Below are positions 55,380-64,000 of a DNA stretch of 64,000 bases, piece after piece; within the stretch, counting starts at the first letter, position 1, and each line of letters opens with the position of its first letter. The stretch comes from Branchiostoma floridae (Eukaryota > Chordata > Leptocardii > Amphioxiformes > Branchiostomatidae). Position numbers and translations under genes: made by a program. The notes under the pieces are model-generated. The model had not been told where the DNA came from. It ran no database searches and saw only the letters and a program-made list of their open reading frames with translations. The stretch spans positions 15,588,336 to 15,652,335 of the forward strand of contig NC_049996.1 of NCBI RefSeq assembly GCF_000003815.2, given 5' to 3'.

Positions 55380-56370
55380 TTTCGTCCACATTCTAAAACT
55401 TGGTTGGGGAGGGGGGCAGGGCTGTAACTGAACTCAGTTGACACGGCATTACATTACATTGAAAATCACTATTATCAGCGGAATCCATTGTCCTCTATGA
55501 CAGGTTGAATACACTTGCTCGCGCACACGGCAATTTAGAAAATTATTCTGGGTGTGTCCGCGTTTTTTCGTTTGACTAGCTAAGGACGAGAGATTACAAC
55601 CACACCGTGTGTAGTTACCGAGGGGCACTAAAGGTTACCGGGCGCTCCAAACAATTACATAAAGGTAAAACGAGAAAAAAACATGTGTACAATAATGATA
55701 AACTATGCTAAGATTAGGTATCGATTATGTAAGACCAGGTACACATTATTTCCGAAAAACTAACATTTTGGGCTCTGTCTAAGCACTGCGATTAATGATA
55801 TCCAGCGTCAAATGGCGTTTTCCCTGTACCTTTTGGGACAATAAGACATCATCGTACTCTTAATTTTTTGTGGTATCACAAGCGGTGATCAGTTTGTGTG
55901 CTTGATCTTTGTTTCAAAATCTAATACTAAAAAATATCAGAACACCATCAAAGAAGACTGGCTGTATTTAGTAGGCAAAAACTATTTCACGGTATTGAAG
56001 ACTTCGTGACGCAGATGAAATGGTACTGGAAAAAAGACACTTCACTATAAAAAGATAATCGATGAAGTTACTGAACTGTCCCTGATAAGACATTTCAACA
56101 CAGCTCGACTTCTTCTTCCAGCGATGGTACGGTTCATCGGTTACCGCCAAACGTGGTAATCTGTGATTGGCGTGACAGGTGAAACAAGCCGAGCGCGTAG
56201 AATGGATTACGTTCTGCTGCGGTCTTCAATTTCGCAAAAGCAGTGGATGAAAATGTAGGGGAGGACCACCAATGGAAGGTAGCATTCCAAATAAACTTCA
56301 GCTGCTAAAGTACAGTAAGGTACTAAAGTAATAAGAAGAAAAAAAGGTGTTGATTGTGCACAAAAAGAAT
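55380..56370. other. Intergenic, no gene seen
   Basis: Short unsupported frames only. Confidence 0.45.
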
Positions 56371-56480
56371 TGCCTCGACCCGGGATTGAACCAGGGACCT
56401 TTAGATGTCCGTGTTTGTCAAGCCAGTATATCGGCTTCCGGGACTTCAGTCTAACGCTCTCCCAACTGAGCTATCGAGGC
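56371..56480 (-). tRNA. tRNA-Phe (GAA) with a 37-nt intron
   Basis: Read on the minus strand, all cloverleaf parts are present. The acceptor is GCCTCGA pairing perfectly with TCGAGGC, with discriminator A. The D arm is GCTC/GAGC. The anticodon stem is TTAGA/TCTAA with loop CTGAAG...A, and the T arm is CCTGG TTCAATC CCGGG. The anticodon GAA decodes Phe. The gene is interrupted after position 37, the canonical place for nuclear tRNA introns. The 37-nt insert (starts TCCCGG, ends ACGGAC) can form a small hairpin (AAGCC/GGCTT). The mature length is 73 without CCA. A and B boxes are intact. It may be an active gene or a well-preserved retrocopy. Confidence 0.88.
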
Positions 56481-56587
56481 ACTGGATGTTGCTCCGATTC
56501 CGACGGTATTCGGTTTATCCTCACCTTGAAGAACAGTTAGTAGAGGTACTCTCGCGAGTAAAGCGGCTGTACTCAAGTTAGACTTCT

Positions 56588-56988
56588 TTTCATCCTTCCT
56601 TCCTTCCTTCCTTCCTTCCTTCCCTTCCTGCTTCCTTCCTTACCTTCCTCCTTCCTTCCTTCCATCCATCCATCCTTCCTTCAATCCCTTCTTCCTTCCA
56701 TCCATCCATCCTTCCTTCAATCCTTCCTTCCTTCCTTTCTTCCATCCATCCATCCATCCATCCATCCATCCATCCATCCATCCATCCATCCATCCATCCA
56801 TCCATCCATCCATCCATCCATCCATCCATCCATCCATCCATCCATCTACCCATCCATCCATCCATCCATCCATCCATCCATCCATCCATCCATCCATCCA
56901 TCCATCCATCCATCCATCCATCCATCCATCCATCCATCCATCCATACATGCTTTGACCATCCACCCATCCATCCATCCATCCATCTAT
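56588..56988. repeat. CTTCC/CATC microsatellite, about 400 bp
   Basis: CTTCCTTCCTTCC grades into a long CATCCATCCATC run. Minus-strand frames rich in MDGW and KEGR are artefacts. Confidence 0.98.
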
Positions 56989-56999
56989 GGGAGGAGAAG

Positions 57000-57649
57000 G
57001 CCTAAGAGGGAAGACCTAAGAACAGCTGGAGAAGGGACACTGAGGAAGAGATGAGGAGCATACAAATAATTAAGTAACAGCTGGCACGACCTGAGAGGGA
57101 AGGCCCAGAGACGTGTACAGTGGAGAACTATCATCGGTGGCCTATGCTCCGAATGGGGCAAAGGGCCCAATGTATGTAAAAACCAGCCCCTCCCCCTCCC
57201 CCTGTAATCTAATTATACCTGTTTGCTTGGTGTGCCGTCAGATCAGAAGTCTGACCTTTCACGTCCCATTCTCCAGGCTAGACGGACCACGTCAGAGCAC
57301 ACTTGTGCGTGCTGATTATATTTGTCTTACCCTAATAAACACGTCCCTCCCCCGCAAACACAAGCCGCAAGGTGCGAAGTAAACACCCACACCTACGTCT
57401 AGATTTCTTATCACAAAAATTGATAATTCTTTGTGATTTTGGTCAACGATATATAATCTTAGGGCTAATATGGATTTTGATTCCATATTTTTCTTAATTG
57501 ACTTCATTTAAAGTGTGATAGATGCGAAGGGTACAAGAGGGTGGAGCTCACAATGCATTGTTTGTTCCGTCAATACTTTGTGATATATTGGGATCTTTAT
57601 CGTTTCTGGGCATTTATAACCCCCGAGTGGACGTTATCAGGCCTTCCTT
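57000..57649. other. Intergenic, no gene seen
   Basis: Short frames without recognisable features, ending at a gap. Confidence 0.4.
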
Positions 57650-57970
57650 NNNNNNNNNNNNNNNNNNNNNNNNNNNNNNNNNNNNNNNNNNNNNNNNNNN
57701 NNNNNNNNNNNNNNNNNNNNNNNNNNNNNNNNNNNNNNNNNNNNNNNNNNNNNNNNNNNNNNNNNNNNNNNNNNNNNNNNNNNNNNNNNNNNNNNNNNNN
57801 NNNNNNNNNNNNNNNNNNNNNNNNNNNNNNNNNNNNNNNNNNNNNNNNNNNNNNNNNNNNNNNNNNNNNNNNNNNNNNNNNNNNNNNNNNNNNNNNNNNN
57901 NNNNNNNNNNNNNNNNNNNNNNNNNNNNNNNNNNNNNNNNNNNNNNNNNNNNNNNNNNNNNNNNNNNNNN
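57650..57970. other. Assembly gap (321 N)
   Basis: Unlike the other gaps this is not 100 bases, so its size was probably estimated from read pairs. Open frames spanning it are meaningless. Confidence 0.98.
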
Positions 57971-57984
57971 ACGTAGTCTCTGCA

Positions 57985-58083
57985 CACAAACTCTGTTGTC
58001 CGGGATGTAACTAGCCCCTCCCAGGCAGCAGAGACCGTTGGATGTTGGGCGGGCTGCTATAAGCGAGATTTAATCAGGCTAGC
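57985..58083 (-). mobile_element. Copy of the GCCTGATTAAATC element
   Basis: ACACAAACTCTGTTGTCCGG, GGATGTTGGGCGGGCTGCTA and TAAGCGAGATTTAATCAGGC. It starts just after the gap. Confidence 0.8.
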
Positions 58084-59100
58084 CAAAAGGAGTGGTCGGA
58101 TAATTGTGAAGCACAGTTGAAGACGCATATGGAGTGGATCACGGCCATATTAGGTCTATGGGGGTAGTTCCTTCAGATTTGGACTCATTGAGATTGCAGA
58201 CAATGCAAGACATGGCAAACCCAGGCAGCTTAGCTGATATTGGGTGCCATCACATACATGTCACCATCCGAAATGACAATTGCGATCCCTCACAACATAT
58301 CCGATCGACCATATGACTATCGCAGCAGTTGCGTGTTCCATGTCCCATCCAAACATCTACTTGGGAGGAACGTCTTGTTCCTACCACGTCATTCGAATGG
58401 AGGCCGGAGGCTGGTAGAGAATAGTCCGGCTCAGACCATGGGCCTCGGAATTGTGTTTTTTTATTGCAATAAAGAGGAAATAAAGTACACAGTGGTGCCA
58501 CACTCAAATAAACTGGCATTTCAGCACGGGTAACCCGACAACAATTCCTCGGCCTACCCCCTATCCTCAGACTCTGTCGTAAGTGGCAGAGACAGGTGGA
58601 GGGAGGGAGTTCTGATTTTACAAACCATGTCGTTTTAGTTCCGCCTGCTTGGTGCCGCACATTAAAAGGCGTGGATATATTTATGGGGCGGAACGACAGG
58701 GAAGTGGGAGTGGGTCGCGCGTACGGAGTGATAAAATAGGCAGGTGCTTGGGAGCTGAATTTATCATGAAATTGGTCATATGTTCGCCTCTTCCCATCTC
58801 TGTCACAAATGATAGTCTATTGCAAATTCATGTCCGCGGGCTAATTACATGAAAGAAGAAACAGTGTAGAACAGTATACAATGTGTCTACTCTAGTCTAA
58901 AAGCTACGGTAAACTGTAACTTGTTGGGTTCAACTTCTTTTCTTGAGACAATGAAACCCACAAATAACCATATCACTTGAGGGCGTATGCCTTCAACTTA
59001 AGCTGTGTTGATTCTATTATATTGTAAATGAAATATTATCGTACAAAACAAAGGAAGCCTTTCGCCAGTTGTGATTTTCTCATGAGGACATGGAGAGTAG
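58084..59100. other. Intergenic, weak repeat similarity only
   Basis: Around 58240-58310, CCATCCGAAATGACAATTGC and GATCCCTCACAA resemble 38280-38345. No gene was seen. Confidence 0.4.
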
Positions 59101-59104
59101 TCAC

Positions 59105-59202
59105 TACAACACAAACTCTGCTGTCCAGGGTTGTAACTGGACACTCCCCGAGGCCGGCGGATGTTGGGCGGGCTGCTATAAGTGAGATTTAATCAGGCTA
59201 CA
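59105..59202 (-). mobile_element. Copy of the GCCTGATTAAATC element
   Basis: ACACAAACTCTGCTGTCCAG, GGATGTTGGGCGGGCTGCTA and TAAGTGAGATTTAATCAGGC. Confidence 0.8.
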
Positions 59203-59592
59203 TGGAAAGATGCAGCCGCGAAACTGCAGGTTGTTATTCTATACTTTACCGCTAGGTGCGCTCGTGTGCTGTCGTGTTTGACCATATCATGTAAGTAGAC
59301 GGTTTGCTTTGCGCCTGTAACATTACTCATGAGGTCTTCAGACATACTACTGAATCTACTTAAAGCACAAAACTCACATAACTTCTGATGCAAAAAATAA
59401 AGTTGTCGACTAACATTTAGTAAAATCTTTATTGATAAAATGTAGAACACAGCTCTAAACTTGATGCTGTCTAAAATCTTTCATTGTGAAAGGTTCATGA
59501 TAAATCATAGAAGCCCAAAACAGCATACGTCGATGTAGGTTTCCAAAGAAAATGTAACAGTGGTGTTTAAGTACTGCCTATCGTCCTTCAAG

Positions 59593-59677
59593 GCTAAGCC
59601 AAAGTCAAGCTGAAGACAATTTGAACTTCCTGCTATCCTTTGAAATCCAAATGTCTTCAGCTTGACTTTGGCTTAGC
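59593..59677. mobile_element. Foldback element with 29-30-bp arms
   Basis: GCTAAGCCAAAGTCAAGCTG and AAGACAATTT pair with AAATGTCTTCAGCTTGACTT and TGGCTTAGC around a 26-bp loop. Partial AATTGTCTTCA copies follow to about 59760. Confidence 0.88.
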
Positions 59678-60103
59678 TTTGTTTTCTTTGGAATCCAAAT
59701 TGTCTTCAGTCTGAATTGTCTTACAACCTAACCAATGGGACATCTGAAATTGTCTTCATTCATAGTTAGAGTATAAAAGACCTGTTTCTTCCAAATCTCT
59801 TCACTGTCACTGACGAAGTATAGTGGATTCTATCCGAAACGTCTGACCGTTTCAAAACCATATCCAGTTGCTTGAGTAACTATTGTTGGCGCAAAAACAG
59901 CATACTATTGGCTCATATCAGCCTCATAGGTAGCCGCAGGTGTGCAAACATGTGCATGCAAACTAGCCCGAACCCAACAGTCGCCTGTGGCTGCCTCATA
60001 GGTACATTGAGTTGGAATTAACGTGTGCCAATAGCTATCCTGGGTACCATCCTCTGTGGTAACCACTGGCTCAGGCTTTTCGGTGACTAGAGTGTTTTAT
60101 GTT

Positions 60104-60415
60104 GGGCCGAGTTGACCAGGGTGCAGGGCCGAGTTGACCAGGGTGCAGGGCCGAGTTGACTAAGGTGCAGGGCCGAGTTGACCAGGGTGCAGAGCCGAGT
60201 TGACCAGGGTGCAGGGCCGAGTTGACCAGGGTGCAGAGCCGAGTTGACCAGGGTGCAGGGCCGAGTTGACCAGGGTGCAGAGCCGAGTTGACCAGGGTGC
60301 AGGGCCGAGTTGACCAGGGTGCAGGGCCGAGTTGACCAGGGTGCAGGGCCGAGTTGACCAAGGTGCAGGGCCGAGTTGACCAGGGTGCAGGGCCGAGTTG
60401 ACCAGAACGATTTGC
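60104..60415. repeat. 22-bp minisatellite, about 14 copies
   Basis: The unit is GGGCCGAGTTGACCAGGGTG plus CA, with GGG/AGA and CCAGG/CTAAG variants. The minus-strand Pro/Ala-rich frame is an artefact. Confidence 0.95.
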
Positions 60416-60449
60416 TAGGGCCGAGTTGGTAAAGGGCCTAAGCGTCCGA

Positions 60450-60737
60450 CACCCGTTGTCTCATAGGTTCATTGTCTGTAACCTGGTCATGTCTCAACTG
60501 CCTCAGAACAGGCAGAATATGCAAGACCCTCATGGCAAAGTGGGGTCTCAGCCCAGATGGACAGACTGCCTGTGATTGCGGACAGGAGCAGACTATGAAA
60601 CACCTTCTTGTCTCCCCCGGCCTCCTGTCCAAACCATGCACCAAAGAAGATCTGGAAGATCTGACCCTCAACTGAAGCCCTCTATTTATTGAAGCAGGAA
60701 AGTGTAGTGATGACACAAAAGAAGAAGAAGAAGAAGA
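60450..60737 (+). mobile_element. LINE 3' end: non-LTR ORF2 C-terminus and tail
   Basis: The frame reads CLNCLRTGRICKTLMAKWGL, SPDGQTACDCGQEQTMKHLL and TKEDLEDLTLN then stops. This is the RTG...WG...C-CG--QT--H-L pattern that ends many RTE/Jockey-like ORF2 proteins. A GAAGAAGAAG tail at 60719-60737 closes it. Only the last ~70 residues remain. It lies just downstream of the SETD4-like stop, in the opposite orientation. Confidence 0.75.
60685..60690 (-). terminator. Candidate polyadenylation signal of the SETD4-like gene
   Basis: AATAAA on the minus strand, 68 bases after the stop codon, inside the antisense LINE fragment. If used, the LINE would supply the gene's poly(A) signal. Confidence 0.35.
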
Positions 60738-60757
60738 TTGTCTATAACATTAATGGC

Positions 60758-62265
60758 CTATCGCCCGGAGAACAGTTTCCTGAGGACGCCCTTGGCAATG
60801 GCGACCTTGGAGCTGTGCTGCAGCATTTTCAAGCCATTTTCCAACAGCCTCTTCCTCTCCATCCCACAATACACCGCGAGGCGTCCGCAGGGTGACGTCA
60901 CTTCCTTTAACCTCTCTTCGTCTTCCTGTGGGAACAGAGCAATTTCTCTTGGTAAATTCTTTTTGTTGTTTTCAAGAAAATGTTAAGAAGCACATTGACA
61001 ACGACAAACATAAGATAATGTGAAAACAACGAACTACATAAAAACCAAGACAACAATTTTAGTCTTACAAATAAATAACATTTGTGAGAGGAACTTTTAA
61101 ATGGAAAGCCGGCCTCACAAACATTACAAATACTACATTATACCATATCAGAGACAAGAGTAAGTGTACATATCATTATTCACAATCACATGGTTATCAA
61201 AAGCCGACGTTCCGATAACAGTCTGTCACTTATTTTTGGCAATAATGACTATGAATGACACCTAGCTGCAGTGCAAAGAGAACCAGTCATTTTTAATTTT
61301 ATCCTGAAGAAGATGACTTGGAAAACCTGTGGTTGTTATTCTTATACAAAAGGTAACGTTAGTGTTTATAAAACGTTTTTGAAGGAACTTAACCTCTATG
61401 GAAGTGGCATATGTCCGAAGCCGTAGAGACAGCAGCCGACCGGCTACTTTCCGCGCACGCACATCCAAAGGTCCGTCCTCTTCAAAATGGCCCGTTCTTA
61501 GGTCCTCCCACATGTCTCTGAAAGAACCGGGGATGTTATGTTGCAGTTTGGAACTAAATCGCATGAGAGCGCTATTAGAAAGTCGCTATTGAATACGGCA
61601 ATGTTGGTCCAAGGAGGTTAAAAAAATCATTGACACTCACTCGTCATCTTGCTTGCACAGAAACACCATCAGCACTATCAGCAGTTGTGGGGACACACCA
61701 GTAACACCACAGGTCAGGTCGCTGGAAGAGAAACGCAGGGATGAGACATTTATCGCCCAGGGGCGGGTAGCAACTGACGTAAACATATATCCAATTCATT
61801 TCCTTTAAAAAAATCTTCTCAAAGTAGCTCAATTGTTGTTTACTTTTCTCCATTCTCCATATACAGGGGTGCCTAAGCATTTGCACGAGCCCTATGAGAT
61901 TCATACGAACATTATGTGATATGCACGAAACACTATGCGGAAAACGCGCGAACGTTATGAACATCACACGAATCACTATGTGAAAACGTACGAATCTTAT
62001 GTGATTCCCACGAATCGTCCGGATCTCATAGGGCATTTGCTTTGGTACCCCTGATATAATAAATCAAATCTAACAAAATCTTGGAAATGCCATATACAGC
62101 GTACTTGCGGTAGGGCCGTTATGCACAGAACATGCACCCACCACCAAAAAAGAACGTCCGATGGTTCTGTCACTCACCTGATGAGGTTGTTTCGCGCCAA
62201 AAACATGATCTTCCTCTCCAACAGCTCGTTGTTCTCAGGCTGTAGATACTCCAGAACGTCCTGAA
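60758..62265 (-). CDS. SETD4-like (RuBisCO-LSMT type) methyltransferase, last four exons; 5' part missing
   Basis: Four exons (62265-62178, 61721-61641, 61517-61394, 60925-60758, stop TAG) have consensus splice sites, and phases 2, 2, 0 join exactly. They encode QDVLEYLQPENNELLERKIM, FLARNNLI, SDLTCGVTGVSPQLLIVLMV, FLCKQDDE, DMWEDLRTGHFEEDG, LRLRTYATSIEEDEERL and end RKLFSGR. The layout fits the C-terminal substrate-binding domain of SETD3/4/6 proteins: ...EYL-----ERKI-FL--N-LI-DL, then LLI-L--FLC, then YATS-EEDE. The best remembered match is SETD4. The SET domain is not in this window. The family methylates lysines in proteins. A Helitron fragment lies in the presumed upstream intron. Confidence 0.6.
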
Positions 62266-62835
62266 CTACAGAAAAGAAATAAAAAATGTTTCTGTTACAC
62301 GATTGTCGTAAGTTTCGTATAGCCGTCTTGGCAGAGCAAGACTTTCTACTTGACGATCGCCAGATCTGATGTCTGTTGTTCTACGGAATGGGAGAGGGGA
62401 GGGAAGGCAGATGGACTGCAGATGAGTAAGAGAAATTATACGAAGAGTTTTTTTTAGTAATGAGGAAAATTATTTTAAAAAATCAAAACCGCAGACAAGA
62501 TGCCTGGATTATATGCAAACAAGAAAGCTTTTAAAAAAAGCTGGCCGGGGCGCATTTGGAAGGACTACCTCAAAATTTCATGTTGTGTTCCAGTAAAATG
62601 TGCATCATTATTAAACTAGAAGTTTATATCTAAAATCTATGGGAAGTTGGCTGGAAACCTTTGTTCACTGGTATAATTGGATTTTCCGGCGTACTTTTGT
62701 GGGCGGAATTGTATCCCTTGTGTGCGCTGTGTGCCGGATATAAAAATCGTAAAAGAAACTCCGGTGCGAGACCACAGCCAAAGGCGGGAAGAGGTCCCGG
62801 ATGTGCATTGTCGTTCTTTCTTCGTGACAGAAATT
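62266..62835. other. Presumed SETD4-like intron, no feature seen
   Basis: No retained Helitron coding similarity was seen downstream of the break at 62836. There are no clear CTRR-type hairpin ends and no upstream SET exon. Confidence 0.4.
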
Positions 62836-64000
62836 TCACTGTGGAGAACCTCTTAATTGGAATTCCACACGAATCCAGTGATCTTTGATTCTACCAATGG
62901 GATGTTGTGGACTCTTCAGTATGAAGCGTAGAAGTGCATCAGTGCGTCTATTAAAGTGTATCGCACACATGACAGGGTCTGATCTCATTAGGTTCCATTT
63001 GTCTTGTTGTGGTAATGCTTTAGCTTCTTCATAGGTCAGGTCAGGATTCAGGGTCATGAACAATTCTGGCCAGTTTAAATCATTAGCAGACACAGTGACA
63101 AACCATGTTGGTGGTCCAATAGTGTTTATTTTTGCTAGCAAGTTTAGCAGTTGGTCCTTGAAGTAAGCTGCTGTTCCACGTATATTCTTCATAAAAGTGT
63201 ATGATGTGCTTTCAACATGTTGATCAATTTCATGATGCAGATCGCCTGCTGTTAGTGGCTGTGCTATGGATTGTGATCTAACATTACTCTGCTTTTGCAT
63301 TCTACATACAATGGATATCTGACTGTACAATTTCTTGATTTCATACGAGTTCAAGGCAAAGAAGAGCCATGGGATGTTTTTTCTCCAGCAATCATTGATA
63401 TTGAGCAAACGTGATTGGAAGTACTGTAAGTCTGTTAGTTGTACATCACGCGTCTGTTTGAAGCCATTTTTACCATATGGGTATAACTGTGGAAAACAGT
63501 GTTCCTCAAGATCAGTCTCTTTAAATATGCTTTGTGGTGGTGATGTTTCACGTGGTAGTGATATCACTGGGACATTGTCTGTTACATTCTGCAACAGAGA
63601 TTGTAACTGGACATTTGGATTAATGTAGTTACAGGGAAAAGCTGAGAGTTCTTGGACAGTAGAAGGTGCACTTGAGAAGTCTGGTTCATTGGCGTCTGTG
63701 ATCATTGGATTGAATTCACTTGACTTTTTTACCCAGTTTTCAAAGGTAGCTATGTTCACATGTGAATATAGATGATTATGCGTTACCAGCCATGTAAGAG
63801 CTTCATGCATTTTGGAAAATCGTACAATGTGTTGTGGGTCTGTTCTTTGTGTTTTACTTTCATTTGTCTGACAAGGGTGTACTATTACTAGCCCAGCTGT
63901 ATCTTGGGTATGTGGTAACAGTTGGCAAGTAGTTTCAATGTTGGTAGGGAAACTTATGGCTTGACCTTGTTCACCAAATTGTCCACCTGGTAATACAATT
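62836..64000 (-). mobile_element. Helitron Rep/helicase protein fragment, broken at the HUH motif
   Basis: One minus-strand frame is open from the window end to TGA at 62836-62838, 388 codons. It shows Helitron N-terminal features in order: GGQFGEQGQAISFPTNIET, SKMHEALTWLVTHNHLY, LEEHCFPQLYPYGKNGF, NIPWLFFALNSYEIKKLYSQ, AYFKDQLLNLLAKINTIGPP, WFVTVSANDLNWPELF, DPVMCAIHFNRRTD and IKDHWIRVEFQLRGSP. Intact elements continue RGSPH-H, the HUH metal-binding motif of the rolling-circle nuclease. Here it reads RGSPQ then stop, so the catalytic histidines, tyrosines and helicase are absent. It is in the same orientation as the SETD4-like gene. The element is dead on this evidence. Confidence 0.88.

Noticed and set aside
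56590-56984. Trp-Met-Asp-Gly-rich frames
   Set aside because: Translation of the CATC/CTTCC microsatellite.
57522-58014. Frames crossing the 321-N gap
   Set aside because: They consist mostly of unknown residues.
60071-60361. Pro-Ala-rich repeated frame
   Set aside because: Translation of the 22-bp minisatellite.

Overview
The window is draft-assembly animal DNA, with four runs of N. Its compact split genes, deuterostome protein families and dense small transposons point to a cephalochordate (amphioxus, Branchiostoma). That assignment is inferred from gene content and repeat style; no species marker was seen.

Layout. (1) 1-5.5 kb, + strand: the last seven coding exons of KRIT1 (CCM1), encoding its C-terminal FERM domain. 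(2) 7.7-9.2 kb, - strand: one intronless coiled-coil/NHL beta-propeller gene related to the TRIM2/3 class but without RING or B-box. (3) 15.75-19.3 kb, + strand: a complete five-exon BTB-BACK-Kelch (KLHL) gene of 579 residues. (4) 23.7-50.8 kb, - strand: a complete five-exon WDR86 gene of 416 residues, with a 24.4-kb second intron and a GC-AG first intron. (5) 56.4 kb, - strand: a tRNA-Phe(GAA) gene with a 37-nt intron. (6) 60.8-62.3 kb, - strand: the last four exons of a SETD4-like protein methyltransferase. (7) 62.8-64 kb, - strand: the N-terminal part of a Helitron Rep/helicase protein, broken at its HUH motif and running off the window. KRIT1 and the NHL gene are convergent, as are the KLHL gene and WDR86. 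The genes do not form one pathway: KRIT1 is a junctional scaffold, the KLHL a probable CUL3 adaptor, WDR86 a WD40 scaffold, and the SETD4-like protein a lysine methyltransferase.

Most of the rest is repeats: SINE-like and LINE fragments, several families of small inverted-repeat elements (some nested), a 1.17-kb element with C-rich terminal repeats, satellites, minisatellites and microsatellites.

The most interesting pattern is that small tandem duplications repeatedly span exon-intron junctions. They are a triplicated acceptor and a 15-copy donor minisatellite flanking one KRIT1 exon, a triplicated donor in the KLHL gene, and decayed donor copies beside WDR86 exon 3. Each leaves decoy splice sites next to the real one.
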